A DNA stretch of 64,000 nucleotides from Blastomonas ursincola. Lineage in GTDB: Bacteria; Pseudomonadota; Alphaproteobacteria; Sphingomonadales; Sphingomonadaceae. This document shows positions 43,144 through 55,650 of the stretch, one piece after another. The DNA is taken from assembly GCF_013607875.1 (NCBI RefSeq), contig NZ_VDES01000002.1, forward strand, positions 1,494,297 through 1,558,296. Direction: 5' to 3'. Position 1 is the first letter of the stretch. Each line of letters opens with the position of its first letter. The notes beneath the pieces are model-generated. The model searched no databases. It was given only the letters and a program-made list of their open reading frames with translations, and was not told the DNA's origin. The position numbers and the translations under genes were made by a program.

Positions 43144-43169
43144 TGATTTCAATGCAATCAATGTATACA
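43144..43169. promoter_or_regulatory. Candidate toxin-antitoxin operator overlapping the carB upstream region
   Basis: Between the leftward antitoxin and the rightward carB are the inverted repeat TGATT-N7-AATCA (43144-43160) and the 8-base palindrome TGTATACA (43162-43169), whose TATACA can serve as a -10 on either strand. This is the expected kind of site for FitAB autorepression. Repressor binding could also affect carB. Confidence 0.4.
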
Positions 43170-43187
43170 AAGAGAGCACGATAAACA

Positions 43188-46541
<3,354 letters not shown>

Positions 46542-46567
46542 GCCCCCCGACAAGTCGTTACCCTGAT

Positions 46568-46588
46568 GCGGCCCCGTTCGAGGGCCGC
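46568..46588 (+). terminator. Weak hairpin between carB and greA
   Basis: GCGGCCC (46568-46574) pairs with GGGCCGC (46582-46588) around a 7-base loop, after the carB stop. It is followed by TAAAGGCATTATTG without a U tract. It may be a weak terminator or an attenuating stem upstream of greA. Confidence 0.35.
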
Positions 46589-46648
46589 TAAAGGCATTAT
46601 TGTCGGACGTTCGGCTTCGCGTCGGCCAAGGATGAAGGGATATGCCGA

Positions 46649-47125
46649 ATGGCAACCGTCGATAAGCTGCCGATGCTGGCAGAAGGTTATGAAAAGCTCT
46701 CGCGCGAGCTGAAGGCGCTCAAGGAAGAACGTCCGCTGATCGTCGAGGCGATCGAGGAAGCGCGCGCGCATGGCGATCTTTCGGAAAATGCCGAATATCA
46801 CGCCGCCAAGGAGCGCCAGGGCCAGGTCGAGGCGACCATTGCCGATCTGGAAGGCAAGCTGAGCCGTGCGCAGATCATCGATCCGACCACGCTTTCGGGC
46901 GACAAGATCGTGTTCGGCGCGACCGTGACGCTGCTCGACGAGGACGACAAGCCGGTCAAGTACCAGATTGTCGGCGAAGCCGAGGCAGACGCGCGCAAGG
47001 GCAGGATCAGCTATTCGAGCCCGCTGGGCCGCGCGCTGATCGGCCGTCAGCTCGACGACGAGGTCGAGGTGAGCGTGCCTTCGGGCGACAAGTTCTACCT
47101 CGTGTCCAAGATCGAGTTCATCTGA
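46649..47125 (+). CDS. greA: Transcription elongation factor GreA
   Basis: 158 residues from ATG 46649 with AAGGATGAAGGG upstream. GreA inserts its N-terminal coiled coil into the RNA polymerase secondary channel to cleave backtracked RNA. The coiled coil carries [20 protein letters not shown], with the catalytic Asp and Glu of the tip (D-L-S-E-N-A-E-Y). The C-terminal FKBP-like domain ends [20 protein letters not shown] and [10 protein letters not shown]. Three bases from the rhomboid gene. Confidence 0.97.
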   Translation: MATVDKLPMLAEGYEKLSRELKALKEERPLIVEAIEEARAHGDLSENAEYHAAKERQGQVEATIADLEGKLSRAQIIDPTTLSGDKIVFGATVTLLDEDDKPVKYQIVGEAEADARKGRISYSSPLGRALIGRQLDDEVEVSVPSGDKFYLVSKIEFI

Positions 47126-47128
47126 ACC

Positions 47129-47806
47129 ATGCCCGCCGTGCCGCAGCGGTCGGCAACCAATTTTCTCGTGATCGCCAATGTGCTGGTCTGGCTGGTGGGC
47201 TTTACCACCGGCTGGACCGAACCGATGCAGATCGAGGGCGGGTTCTGGTCGGCGCGGCTGCATGACGCGCTATACGGGCATTCGAGCGCGCTGCCGGTCG
47301 ATTATCCATGGGTCGTGCCGGTCTGGCTGACGCCGTTCACCTCGGCCTTTCTGCATGCCGGGCTGTTTCACCTTGCCATGAACATGCTGGCGTTGATCGT
47401 GATCGGGCGGATCGTCGAACTGGCGCTCGGCTGGGAGCGGTATCTGCTGCTCTATGGCGCAGGGATGATCGCCGCTGCGGCCATGCATTACGCGATCGAC
47501 CCGGTATCGATGGTGCCGGTGGTGGGCGCGAGCGGCGCGATTTCGGCGCTGATGGCGGCCTATTTCCTGCTTTTCTCGCGCCGCAAGCCGCCCGCGATCG
47601 GCCCGGTCCCGCAGATCGTCGTCCACATGGCATGGCTGATGGCCGCGTGGATCGGAATCAACCTGCTCAGCCAGCTCGCCTTTGCGGGCACTGCGCTCGG
47701 TATCGCCATCTGGGCGCATATCGGCGGTTTTGCCGCGGGCCTGCTGCTCGCGGTGCCGCTCGTGCGCAGCCACCAGGTCCGGCGGCCGCGGCACGATATT
47801 CCCTGA
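47129..47806 (+). CDS. Rhomboid-family intramembrane serine protease
   Basis: 225 residues with six membrane helices. Seen: the HxxxN pair in FHLAMNML (helix 2), the catalytic Ser 135 in VVGASGAISALMAAY (GxSG motif), and the catalytic His 197 in WAHIGGFAAGLLL. Rhomboids cleave single-pass membrane proteins within or near the membrane; the substrate is unknown. The spacing of three bases from greA indicates cotranscription. Confidence 0.92.
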   Translation: MPAVPQRSATNFLVIANVLVWLVGFTTGWTEPMQIEGGFWSARLHDALYGHSSALPVDYPWVVPVWLTPFTSAFLHAGLFHLAMNMLALIVIGRIVELALGWERYLLLYGAGMIAAAAMHYAIDPVSMVPVVGASGAISALMAAYFLLFSRRKPPAIGPVPQIVVHMAWLMAAWIGINLLSQLAFAGTALGIAIWAHIGGFAAGLLLAVPLVRSHQVRRPRHDIP

Positions 47807-47816
47807 TCGGATAGGG

Positions 47817-48041
47817 TCAGCTGGCGGGCGTTTCTTCCGGATCGAGCAGCCGGTGCAGGTGCACGATCACATAGCGCATTTCGGCATCGTCGACGGTGGC
47901 CTGGGCCTTGCTGCGCCAGGCTTCCTCAGCGCTGGCATAATCGGGATAGACGCCGACAAGGTCCATCTTGTCGAGTTCGCAATAATCGAGGGTTTGGGGG
48001 TCGCTGACGCGTCCGCCCATGACGAGATGAAGTTTGCTCAT
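47817..48041 (-). CDS. DUF4170 domain protein
   Basis: 74 residues beginning MSKLHLVMGGRVSDPQTLDY, then CELDKMDLVGVYPDYASAEE and WRSKAQATVDDAEMRYVIVH, ending in LHRLLDPEETPAS. The sequence matches the small alphaproteobacterial DUF4170 family; no function is assigned. The fold looks like a compact alpha/beta domain with a conserved W and HLHRL tail. It converges with the rhomboid gene. Confidence 0.82.
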   Translation of the reverse strand: MSKLHLVMGGRVSDPQTLDYCELDKMDLVGVYPDYASAEEAWRSKAQATVDDAEMRYVIVHLHRLLDPEETPAS

Positions 48042-48185
48042 GTGAATATGCGTCCCTGACAGATGAAACGGATGCCGGGCGGCATCCTCTCCCTTGCGAC
48101 AGGGTGTTGCGTGCCGTGCCCCATCGCGTTGCTGGGGCGCGCCATAATGCGGTTGCGCGGGATTTTCCAGCCCTGTTGCGCGCTG

Positions 48186-48560
48186 TCAGCGCTTGCCGGT
48201 GCTGCGCAGAGCGTCGCGGGCCTTTTCCGCTTGCGCCCTGGCCTTGTCGGCCAGCGGCGCGGCCGCCTTGGCGATCGGCTTGCGCGCCAGGAACAGCCCG
48301 CCAAGCAGACCGGCCAGCGCGATCTTCCAGCGGTGCGTCCAGGCGAGACCCGCAGCCTGATCGGCGGCATTGCCGATCTTCTCGGCGGCGGTCTCGATCG
48401 CCTCGTCGCGCAGATTGGCGGGGGCAAAGCGATCCTTGGCGCGGGCCAGGGCCTTTTGCCACTGGCTGCGCGCAGCGAGGCGACGCGCGGAAACCTCGGC
48501 AAGGCTTTCGGCGCCATCGTCATCGTGATCGTGCGGCGTGCTGTGCAAGGGCTCGGTCAT
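48186..48560 (-). CDS. Membrane-anchored protein, YqjK-like position
   Basis: 124 residues from ATG 48560; the open frame extends antisense upstream but overlaps the next gene. An acidic His-rich N-terminus (HSTPHDHDDDGAESLAE), a long amphipathic helix, one hydrophobic segment (WKIALAGLLGGLFLA) and a basic Ala/Lys tail. No family is certain. It is the last gene of a three-gene set with a holin-like and a DUF883-like protein, the order of the Escherichia coli yqjD-yqjE-yqjK stress cluster. The start overlaps the upstream gene by four bases. Confidence 0.6.
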   Translation of the reverse strand: MTEPLHSTPHDHDDDGAESLAEVSARRLAARSQWQKALARAKDRFAPANLRDEAIETAAEKIGNAADQAAGLAWTHRWKIALAGLLGGLFLARKPIAKAAAPLADKARAQAEKARDALRSTGKR

Positions 48561-48994
48561 GCAGAGGCTTTCGTCTCGTCGGCAGCAGCATTCTCGTCGG
48601 CGAACAGCGCTCCGACCCTGCCGATGCGCCGGACCGCGAGCCAGAAGGCGAGCACCGCGAGGATCAGCGTAGCGAGCACGGTCGCCCCCATCGCGCCCCA
48701 TGCGCCGAGATAGGGGATGAGCGCAATCATGGTGCCCACCACCAGCGCGATCAGCGCGCAGCCGATCAGCACCAGCCCGACAAACACCAGCGCCGCCATC
48801 GCACGGACCTGGCGCCCGGCGGCGGCCATGCGCGCCTTCTGGAAGCTGATTTCTGCATCGATCAGTTCGCGGCCATCGGCGTAGAGGCCGTGCAACTGTT
48901 CGAGCAGCCCGAGTTTGTCCGCTTCCGTCTCGGGCAGAGGCGGCGGATCGGACGCGCCCGGGCCTGGCGCGGTGTCGGGAATGGTCTGGGTCAC
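48557..48994 (-). CDS. Phage-holin-family protein, YqjE-like
   Basis: 145 residues: an unstructured Pro-rich N-terminus, an amphipathic helix (QLHGLYADGRELIDAEISFQ), then two strong membrane helices (AALVFVGLVLIGCALIALVV and GATVLATLILAVLAFWLAV). This is the pattern of the holin-superfamily III / YqjE family, which despite its name occurs in ordinary chromosomes and is not evidence for a prophage. In Escherichia coli YqjE is a stationary-phase membrane protein. It is translationally coupled to the next gene. Confidence 0.78.
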   Translation of the reverse strand: MTQTIPDTAPGPGASDPPPLPETEADKLGLLEQLHGLYADGRELIDAEISFQKARMAAAGRQVRAMAALVFVGLVLIGCALIALVVGTMIALIPYLGAWGAMGATVLATLILAVLAFWLAVRRIGRVGALFADENAAADETKASA

Positions 48995-49019
48995 GGGTGG
49001 AGCGGTCCGGACTGGGCGC

Positions 49020-49613
49020 TCAACGCCGCTTGCCGAACACCGACGAGAGTATCTTGGCGACTACCAAGCTGGCGACCGCAGCGATGCCTGCGGCAGCAAC
49101 CGGCTTGGTGCGGACGAATTCGCGCGTATCCTCGGCGATTTCCTCGACCGGCTTGGCGCGCAGCCGCTCGGCCGCGTCGGTGACGCTTTGCGCCGCGCTG
49201 CGGGCATAGTCGCCATATTTGGGGCCGATATTGTCGTCGATCGCGCCGGCGCTGTCGTTCAGGATCTGCGCGATGCTGTTGACCGCATCACAGGCCATGT
49301 CCTTGACATCGCTCGCCACGTCCTTGGCCTTGCCGCCCATGTCTTCGGGGATCATTGCGCTCACCTTTTCGGAAACCTGTTGAAATGCGTTGCTCGACTG
49401 CGCGGCGACGGTCGCACCGGCGGCAGCGACGCCGCTCGACACGAGCACCGCGCTGTTTGGGGTAGGGGTCACTTCGGCGGGTTTTTCCGCAGCGGGCTTG
49501 GGAGCCGCCTTGCGCTTCGGGGCGGCCGGCTTCGCGGCACCGTCACCAGTTGCGGCCTTTTTAGCGCGCGGCTTTTTCGGCGCGGCTGCAGCCTTGGTTT
49601 CTTCTTCGGACAT
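49020..49613 (-). CDS. DUF883/ElaB-YqjD-like protein with an Ala/Lys-rich N-terminus
   Basis: 197 residues from ATG 49613 (MSEEETKAAAAPKKPRAKKA). Residues 1-65 are a histone-H1-like Lys/Ala/Pro tract. Then comes a long amphipathic helical stretch (MACDAVNSIAQILNDSAGAI, RSAAQSVTDAAERLRAKPVE) and a C-terminal hydrophobic helix AAAGIAAVASLVVAKILSSV followed by a basic tail GKRR. ElaB/YqjD proteins are tail-anchored and bind ribosomes in stationary phase; the basic tract here could bind nucleic acid. A strong GAGGAGGAATT ribosome site and a candidate EcfG promoter are upstream. Confidence 0.7.
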   Translation of the reverse strand: MSEEETKAAAAPKKPRAKKAATGDGAAKPAAPKRKAAPKPAAEKPAEVTPTPNSAVLVSSGVAAAGATVAAQSSNAFQQVSEKVSAMIPEDMGGKAKDVASDVKDMACDAVNSIAQILNDSAGAIDDNIGPKYGDYARSAAQSVTDAAERLRAKPVEEIAEDTREFVRTKPVAAAGIAAVASLVVAKILSSVFGKRR

Positions 49614-49621
49614 GAATTCCT

Positions 49622-49635
49622 CCTCAAGCTTGAGG
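49622..49635. promoter_or_regulatory. 14-base palindrome in the leader of the YqjD-like gene
   Basis: CCTCAAGCTTGAGG is a perfect palindrome just upstream of and overlapping the GAGGAGG ribosome site of the gene at 49613. A hairpin here would hide the ribosome site, or the site could bind a dimeric regulator. Confidence 0.4.
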
Positions 49636-49638
49636 GCA

Positions 49639-51114
<1,476 letters not shown>

Positions 51115-51160
51115 ACAAAACCCGTTTTGTTCCGCGACTTGCAAGGCATTGATCGCATAT

Positions 51161-51201
51161 TTGATTCGGGCTGGCCGTTTCGGCTTGCCAGCCCGAATCA
51201 A
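51161..51201 (+). terminator. Strong terminator-like hairpin after eno
   Basis: TTGATTCGGGCTGGC (51161-51175) pairs perfectly over 15 bases with GCCAGCCCGAATCAA (51187-51201), around an 11-base loop. It lies 47 bases after the eno stop and 19 bases before ftsB. Only a short AT stretch follows, so it may act as a partial terminator or an RNA stabiliser that sets eno above ftsB-pdh expression. Confidence 0.6.
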
Positions 51202-51219
51202 TTGTGATTCAAGAGATTA

Positions 51220-51531
51220 ATGTCGTCGCGCAAACCCGTCATAAAACCCGCAAAACAGGCCATTGCGCCGGGCATCTCGCTCGTCGCGCTGCTCGCCATT
51301 GCGGCCTATGCTCTGCTGGGGCCGACGGGCGTGCTCGCCTGGGGCGATTATCGCCAGCGGCTGGAGGTGCAGAAGGTCGAGCTGGCGCGGCTGCAGAAGC
51401 AGCGCGATGCGCTGCGCAACCGGGTCGAGCTGCTCGATCCCAAGGCGGTCGATCCCGATCTGGTGAGCGAACTGGTCCGCCGCGAGCTCAATGTCGCACA
51501 TCCCGACGAGGTCATCGTTCCGCTGAAATAA
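51220..51531 (+). CDS. FtsB/DivIC-family septum formation protein
   Basis: 103 residues: short basic cytoplasmic N-terminus, one membrane helix (ISLVALLAIAAYALLG), then a periplasmic coiled coil (RQRLEVQKVELARLQKQRDA, RNRVELLDPKAVDPDLVSEL) and the closing RRELNVAHPDEVIVPLK typical of FtsB. It links FtsL and FtsQ in the divisome. ATG 51220 is preceded by AAGAG. The position between eno and pdhA is standard in alphaproteobacteria. Confidence 0.92.
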   Translation: MSSRKPVIKPAKQAIAPGISLVALLAIAAYALLGPTGVLAWGDYRQRLEVQKVELARLQKQRDALRNRVELLDPKAVDPDLVSELVRRELNVAHPDEVIVPLK

Positions 51532-51644
51532 GCGGCCCCGCAAAAGCGCGGATGCTGCGGGAATATTGCGCAAAAACCGCCTTGGCCGTTGCGTAAACCT
51601 CCGCTCTGCTTCTATAGGAAGAGGGTCAATCCTCCCCCTGCCGC

Positions 51645-52769
51645 ATGGCACTGATCCATCAGCGTGAAAGGTTTTCCGTCTTGGTCAAGACACCCGCTGC
51701 AAAGCCCGTCCGCAAACCGCCCGCAAAGGCCTCGTCGAAAGCTCCGGTCCTGCCCGAGGAGGGCAGCAATCATCCGCGTCCGCGCAACCCCGAACGCTAT
51801 GAAGCCAGCCAGGAAGAGCTGCTGCATTTCTACAAGGAAATGCTGCTGATCCGCCGCTTCGAGGAGCGCGCGGGCCAGCTCTACGGCCTGGGCCTGATCG
51901 GCGGCTTCTGCCACCTGTATATCGGCCAGGAAGCGGTCGCGGTCGGCCTGCAATCGGCGCTCGAGCCGGGCAAGGACAGCGTGATCACCGGCTATCGCGA
52001 CCATGGGCACATGCTGGCTTATGGCATCGATCCCAAGATCATCATGGCCGAGCTCACCGGACGCGGCGCGGGCATCTCGCGCGGCAAGGGCGGATCGATG
52101 CACATGTTCTCGACCGAGCACAAATTCTATGGCGGCCATGGCATTGTCGGCGCGCAGGTTCCGCTGGGTGCGGGTCTCGCCTTCGGGCACAAATATTCCG
52201 AGGATGGCGGCGTGTGCATGGCCTATTTCGGCGATGGCGCGGCCAACCAGGGCCAGGTCTATGAAAGCTTCAACATGGCTGCGCTGTGGAAACTGCCGAT
52301 CATCTTCGTGATCGAGAATAATGGCTATGCCATGGGCACTAAGGTCGCGCGCAGCAGCGCCGAGACCGAATTCTACCGGCGCGGCGATTCCTTCCGCATC
52401 CCCGGCATGCAGGTCAACGGCATGGACGTGCTCGAAGTACGCGGCGCGGCCGAGGCGGCACTCGAATATGTCCGTGGCGGCAATGGCCCGCTGCTGATGG
52501 AACTCAAGACCTATCGCTATCGCGGCCATTCCATGTCCGACCCGGCCAAGTATCGCAGCCGCGAGGAGGTGCAGAACGTCAAGGAGAAATCCGACCCGAT
52601 CGAGGCGGCCAAGGCCGAACTGATCAAGATGGGCGTGAGCGAAGACGCGATGAAGGCGATCGACAAGGAAATCCGCACGATCGTCAGCGAGGCGGCAGAT
52701 TTTGCCGAAACCTCGCCCGAGCCGGATCCGTCCGAACTGTATACCGATGTGCTGGTGGAGCAATATTGA
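51645..52769 (+). CDS. pdhA: Pyruvate dehydrogenase E1 component, alpha subunit
   Basis: E1 alpha decarboxylates pyruvate with thiamine diphosphate. Up to 374 residues. Seen: [46 protein letters not shown], and the ThDP-binding motif [20 protein letters not shown] with ENNGYAMGT. The ATG at 51645 gives the longest frame, but TTG 51681 (MVKTPAAKP), preceded by GAAAGG at good spacing, may be the real start. The N-terminus is a Lys/Pro/Ala linker. Overlaps pdhB by one base (TGATG). Confidence 0.96.
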   Translation: MALIHQRERFSVLVKTPAAKPVRKPPAKASSKAPVLPEEGSNHPRPRNPERYEASQEELLHFYKEMLLIRRFEERAGQLYGLGLIGGFCHLYIGQEAVAVGLQSALEPGKDSVITGYRDHGHMLAYGIDPKIIMAELTGRGAGISRGKGGSMHMFSTEHKFYGGHGIVGAQVPLGAGLAFGHKYSEDGGVCMAYFGDGAANQGQVYESFNMAALWKLPIIFVIENNGYAMGTKVARSSAETEFYRRGDSFRIPGMQVNGMDVLEVRGAAEAALEYVRGGNGPLLMELKTYRYRGHSMSDPAKYRSREEVQNVKEKSDPIEAAKAELIKMGVSEDAMKAIDKEIRTIVSEAADFAETSPEPDPSELYTDVLVEQY

Positions 52770-54148
52770 TGGCCATCGAACTGAAAATGCCTGCTTTGTC
52801 CCCCACGATGGAAGAGGGGACGCTGGCCAAGTGGCTGGTCAAGGAAGGGGACACCGTGTCTTCCGGCGATATCCTGGCCGAAATCGAGACCGATAAGGCG
52901 ACGATGGAATTCGAGGCGGTCGATGAAGGCACGATCTCGAAGATCCTGATCGCCGAGGGCACCGACAATGTGAAGGTCGGCGCGGTGATCGCGCTGATCG
53001 CGGGCGAAGGCGAGGACGCTTCGGCGGCGGAAGCCGCACCCGCGCCCGCTCCGACCCCGGCGCCCAAGCCCGAGGCGAAAGCCCCGACCGAGAATGTCCA
53101 GATCGTCCCCGAAACGCCCAAGCGGGCTGAGGTGAGCGATCCGGCCATTCCCGAAGGCACCGAAATGGTACCGACCACGGTGCGCGAGGCGCTGCGCGAT
53201 GCGATGGCGGAGGAAATGCGCCGCGACGACCGCGTGTTCGTGATGGGCGAGGAAGTCGCCGAATATCAGGGCGCGTACAAGGTCACCCAGGGGCTGCTCG
53301 AGGAATTCGGGCCGCGCCGCGTGATCGACACGCCGATCACCGAATATGGCTTTGCCGGCATCGGTGCGGGCGCGGCGATGGGTGGTCTGCGCCCGGTCAT
53401 CGAGTTCATGACCTTCAACTTCGCGATGCAGGCGATCGACCATATCATCAACTCGGCGGCCAAGACCAACTACATGTCGGGCGGCCAGATGCGCTGTCCG
53501 GTGGTGTTCCGTGGCCCCAATGGCGCTGCGAGCCGCGTCGGCGCGCAGCACAGCCAGAATTTCGGTCCCTGGTATGCCAATGTTCCAGGCCTGATCGTGA
53601 TCGCGCCCTATGACAGCGCCGATGCGAAGGGCCTGCTCAAGGCGGCGATCCGCACCGAGGACCCGGTCGTGTTCCTGGAGAACGAGCTGGTCTATGGCCG
53701 CACCTTCGATGTGCCCAAGCTCGAAGACCATGTCCTGCCGATCGGCAAGGCGCGGATCATGCGCGAAGGCTCGGACGTCACCATCGTCAGCTATTCGATC
53801 GGCGTCGGCGTCGCGCTCGAGGCGGCGGAGAAGCTGGCGGCCGAGGGCATCGATGCCGAGGTGGTCGATTTGCGCACGCTGCGTCCGCTCGACACCGCGA
53901 CCGTGCTCGAAAGCCTGAAGAAGACCAACCGCATGGTGGTGGTCGAGGAAGGCTGGCCGGTCTGCTCGATCGCGTCGGAAATCTGCGCGGTGGCGATGGA
54001 GCAGGGCTTTGACGATCTCGACGCGCCGGTGCTGCGCGTGACCAACGAGGACGTGCCGCTGCCTTATGCCGCGAACCTGGAGAAGCTCGCACTGGTCGAC
54101 AGCGCGCGCGTGATCGCGGCGGTGAAGAAGGTCACCTACAAGGGCTGA
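52769..54148 (+). CDS. pdhB: Pyruvate dehydrogenase E1 component, beta subunit, with fused lipoyl domain
   Basis: 459 residues from ATG 52769. Residues 1-78 are a lipoyl domain ([20 protein letters not shown], then [18 protein letters not shown] with the lipoylated Lys 43). An Ala/Pro-rich hinge ([15 protein letters not shown]) joins it to the E1 beta core: [74 protein letters not shown] and the C-terminal transketolase domain. Lipoyl-bearing E1 beta is typical of alphaproteobacteria and mitochondrial relatives lack it. E2 and E3 genes are not in the window. Confidence 0.97.
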   Translation: MAIELKMPALSPTMEEGTLAKWLVKEGDTVSSGDILAEIETDKATMEFEAVDEGTISKILIAEGTDNVKVGAVIALIAGEGEDASAAEAAPAPAPTPAPKPEAKAPTENVQIVPETPKRAEVSDPAIPEGTEMVPTTVREALRDAMAEEMRRDDRVFVMGEEVAEYQGAYKVTQGLLEEFGPRRVIDTPITEYGFAGIGAGAAMGGLRPVIEFMTFNFAMQAIDHIINSAAKTNYMSGGQMRCPVVFRGPNGAASRVGAQHSQNFGPWYANVPGLIVIAPYDSADAKGLLKAAIRTEDPVVFLENELVYGRTFDVPKLEDHVLPIGKARIMREGSDVTIVSYSIGVGVALEAAEKLAAEGIDAEVVDLRTLRPLDTATVLESLKKTNRMVVVEEGWPVCSIASEICAVAMEQGFDDLDAPVLRVTNEDVPLPYAANLEKLALVDSARVIAAVKKVTYKG

Positions 54149-54165
54149 GCGCGACCTGCATCATA

Positions 54166-54197
54166 ATATCGGCCGGGCAGCACGGCCCGGCCGATAT
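54166..54197. terminator. Bidirectional terminator between pdhB and the Tad genes
   Basis: ATATCGGCCGGGC (54166-54178) pairs perfectly with GCCCGGCCGATAT (54185-54197) around a 6-base loop AGCACG. The 13-bp GC-rich stem with AT ends sits between two converging genes and touches the stop codon of the Tad gene. An AT-rich flank (CATAAT) lies on the left for the leftward transcript. Confidence 0.7.
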
Positions 54198-55057
54198 CAT
54201 ATCCTGATGCAGAGCAGTCCGGCGACGCAGATACCCTTGTTGTCGCCGCTGCCGGCATTGCCGTCGAGCACGCCGTCCTTCATGTCGTTGGCCCTGGCGG
54301 CATCGGCTGCGGCCTGGGCCGAGGCAATCTCTGCGTCGCTGGTCTGTGGCAGGATGGCATCATATTTGTCGCAGGTTGACTGGCGAGCCGAGGATACATT
54401 GTTGATGGGCTCTTCGCCGATATCGCGCGCGTCGCGGACCGTATAGGCCGCTTCCTGGTGCAGTTCCCTCTCTCCGACGAACATGTCGCCGAACAGGGGT
54501 TGGTAGACATAGGTCAGTTCGACATACATCACTGCCGTGCCCTCGCTGGCCTGAATGCGGCTTGTCGCTGGCCCCATGCCCTGAAAGCTCGTCCCGGTCG
54601 CGCCTGTGCCTTCCGGACCATAATCCGAATCTTCCAAAAGGGTGCCCTTGCACCGCTGCCACATTATCGTCTGCCCGCCGCTTTCATTGACTTCCAGGCT
54701 GGAAAGCACGGTGCGCCCGTCCTGATAGATCCCGGCGGCTCCCGCCTGGATCGCGGCCGCCTGGAACACATCGTTGATCTGCTGCTCGTTGATGACCTTT
54801 GCACCCAGCGTGGCATTGAGCGTCCCGATGCGCGAGGCATTGTCCGCCATGTTCAGCGCGATCTGGCTCATCTTCATCTGGGTGATGGCCAGGTTGGCAA
54901 TCTCCACCCCGTAAAAGCCGATCCCGATGAAGATCGGAAGCGAGAAGGCGAATTCGATCAGCGCCAACCCCGCCTTGTCGCGCCGCAATTTGCGCGCGAG
55001 CCTGCGGACGCGGTTTGACAGGCCAGGCCTGGCATTCTGGGTTCTGCCGGAGATCAT
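54197..55057 (-). CDS. TadE-like pilus assembly protein (larger, second copy)
   Basis: 286 residues from ATG 55057, overlapping the upstream gene by four bases (ATGA). A basic N-terminus (RVRRLARKLRRDKAGLALIE) leads into FAFSLPIFIGIGFYGVEIAN, the prepilin-like segment of TadE with the conserved Glu at position 5 of the hydrophobic part, which is expected to be cleaved after GLA by the TadV-type prepilin peptidase. The rest is a periplasmic domain ending with several cysteines (CKGTLLEDS; QSTCDKYDAIL; GICVAGLLCIRI). Minor pseudopilin role in Flp pilus assembly, by homology. Confidence 0.82.
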   Translation of the reverse strand: MISGRTQNARPGLSNRVRRLARKLRRDKAGLALIEFAFSLPIFIGIGFYGVEIANLAITQMKMSQIALNMADNASRIGTLNATLGAKVINEQQINDVFQAAAIQAGAAGIYQDGRTVLSSLEVNESGGQTIMWQRCKGTLLEDSDYGPEGTGATGTSFQGMGPATSRIQASEGTAVMYVELTYVYQPLFGDMFVGERELHQEAAYTVRDARDIGEEPINNVSSARQSTCDKYDAILPQTSDAEIASAQAAADAARANDMKDGVLDGNAGSGDNKGICVAGLLCIRI

Positions 55058-55650
55058 GTGCAAATCGTCTCGTTGGTGGGGGCGTTCTGGGCATCAAAGG
55101 GTTGGTTGCGCAACACTGTCGCGGACTTGATCGTGGTATAGTCGCTTAACCCGATCACTCCGTAGAGCGGGAACTTGCGCCTGTAGCGCATGCTGACGGT
55201 GTACAGGACGACGTCGCGCGCCCCGCCAAGACCTTCCTTGCCGAGGTCGGCATTCCAGACGCCATTTGAGTTTTCGTCGATAAAGCATTCCCCGGGATCG
55301 CGGATGCCATTGTTGTTGCCATCCTCGAATTCTTCCGGAAGGCCCACTTTGGCAAAGTCCTGATAGCTCAGTCGTACCGGATCGATCTCGGCATCATTGG
55401 CCAGTGGACCAAGATTCTCGCGCACACGCTCATCGATCGTGTCGAGAGCGGACCCGCCGCTCTCGAGCGAGGCGTCGCGCCCGGCCTTCTGCACGGCACC
55501 ATCGAGAATGGCCCGGGCATAGACGGTAAAGCCCAGATCGAACACGCCCAGCAGCAAGAGCAGGAATGTGGGCGCGATCAGGCCGAATTCGGTCACGGTC
55601 ACACCGCGCCGATCCTGGCCCGCCCGGCGGATGAATCCCAATCTGCGCAT
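55054..55650 (-). CDS. TadE-like pilus assembly protein
   Basis: 198 residues from ATG 55650 (GTG 55653 also possible), coupled to the upstream VWA gene by overlapping codons. Basic N-terminus RRAGQDRRGVTVTEFGLIAP, then TFLLLLLGVFDLGFTVYARA: the TadE signature, with the conserved Glu in VTEFGL. A periplasmic domain of about 150 residues follows. Together with its neighbours it would be a minor component or assembly factor of Flp/Tad pili. Confidence 0.85.
   Translation of the reverse strand: MRRLGFIRRAGQDRRGVTVTEFGLIAPTFLLLLLGVFDLGFTVYARAILDGAVQKAGRDASLESGGSALDTIDERVRENLGPLANDAEIDPVRLSYQDFAKVGLPEEFEDGNNNGIRDPGECFIDENSNGVWNADLGKEGLGGARDVVLYTVSMRYRRKFPLYGVIGLSDYTTIKSATVLRNQPFDAQNAPTNETICT

Noticed and set aside
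48557-48994. Prophage remnant suggested by a holin-like protein
   Set aside because: No other phage gene is nearby, and this holin superfamily includes chromosomal YqjE proteins in the same gene order.
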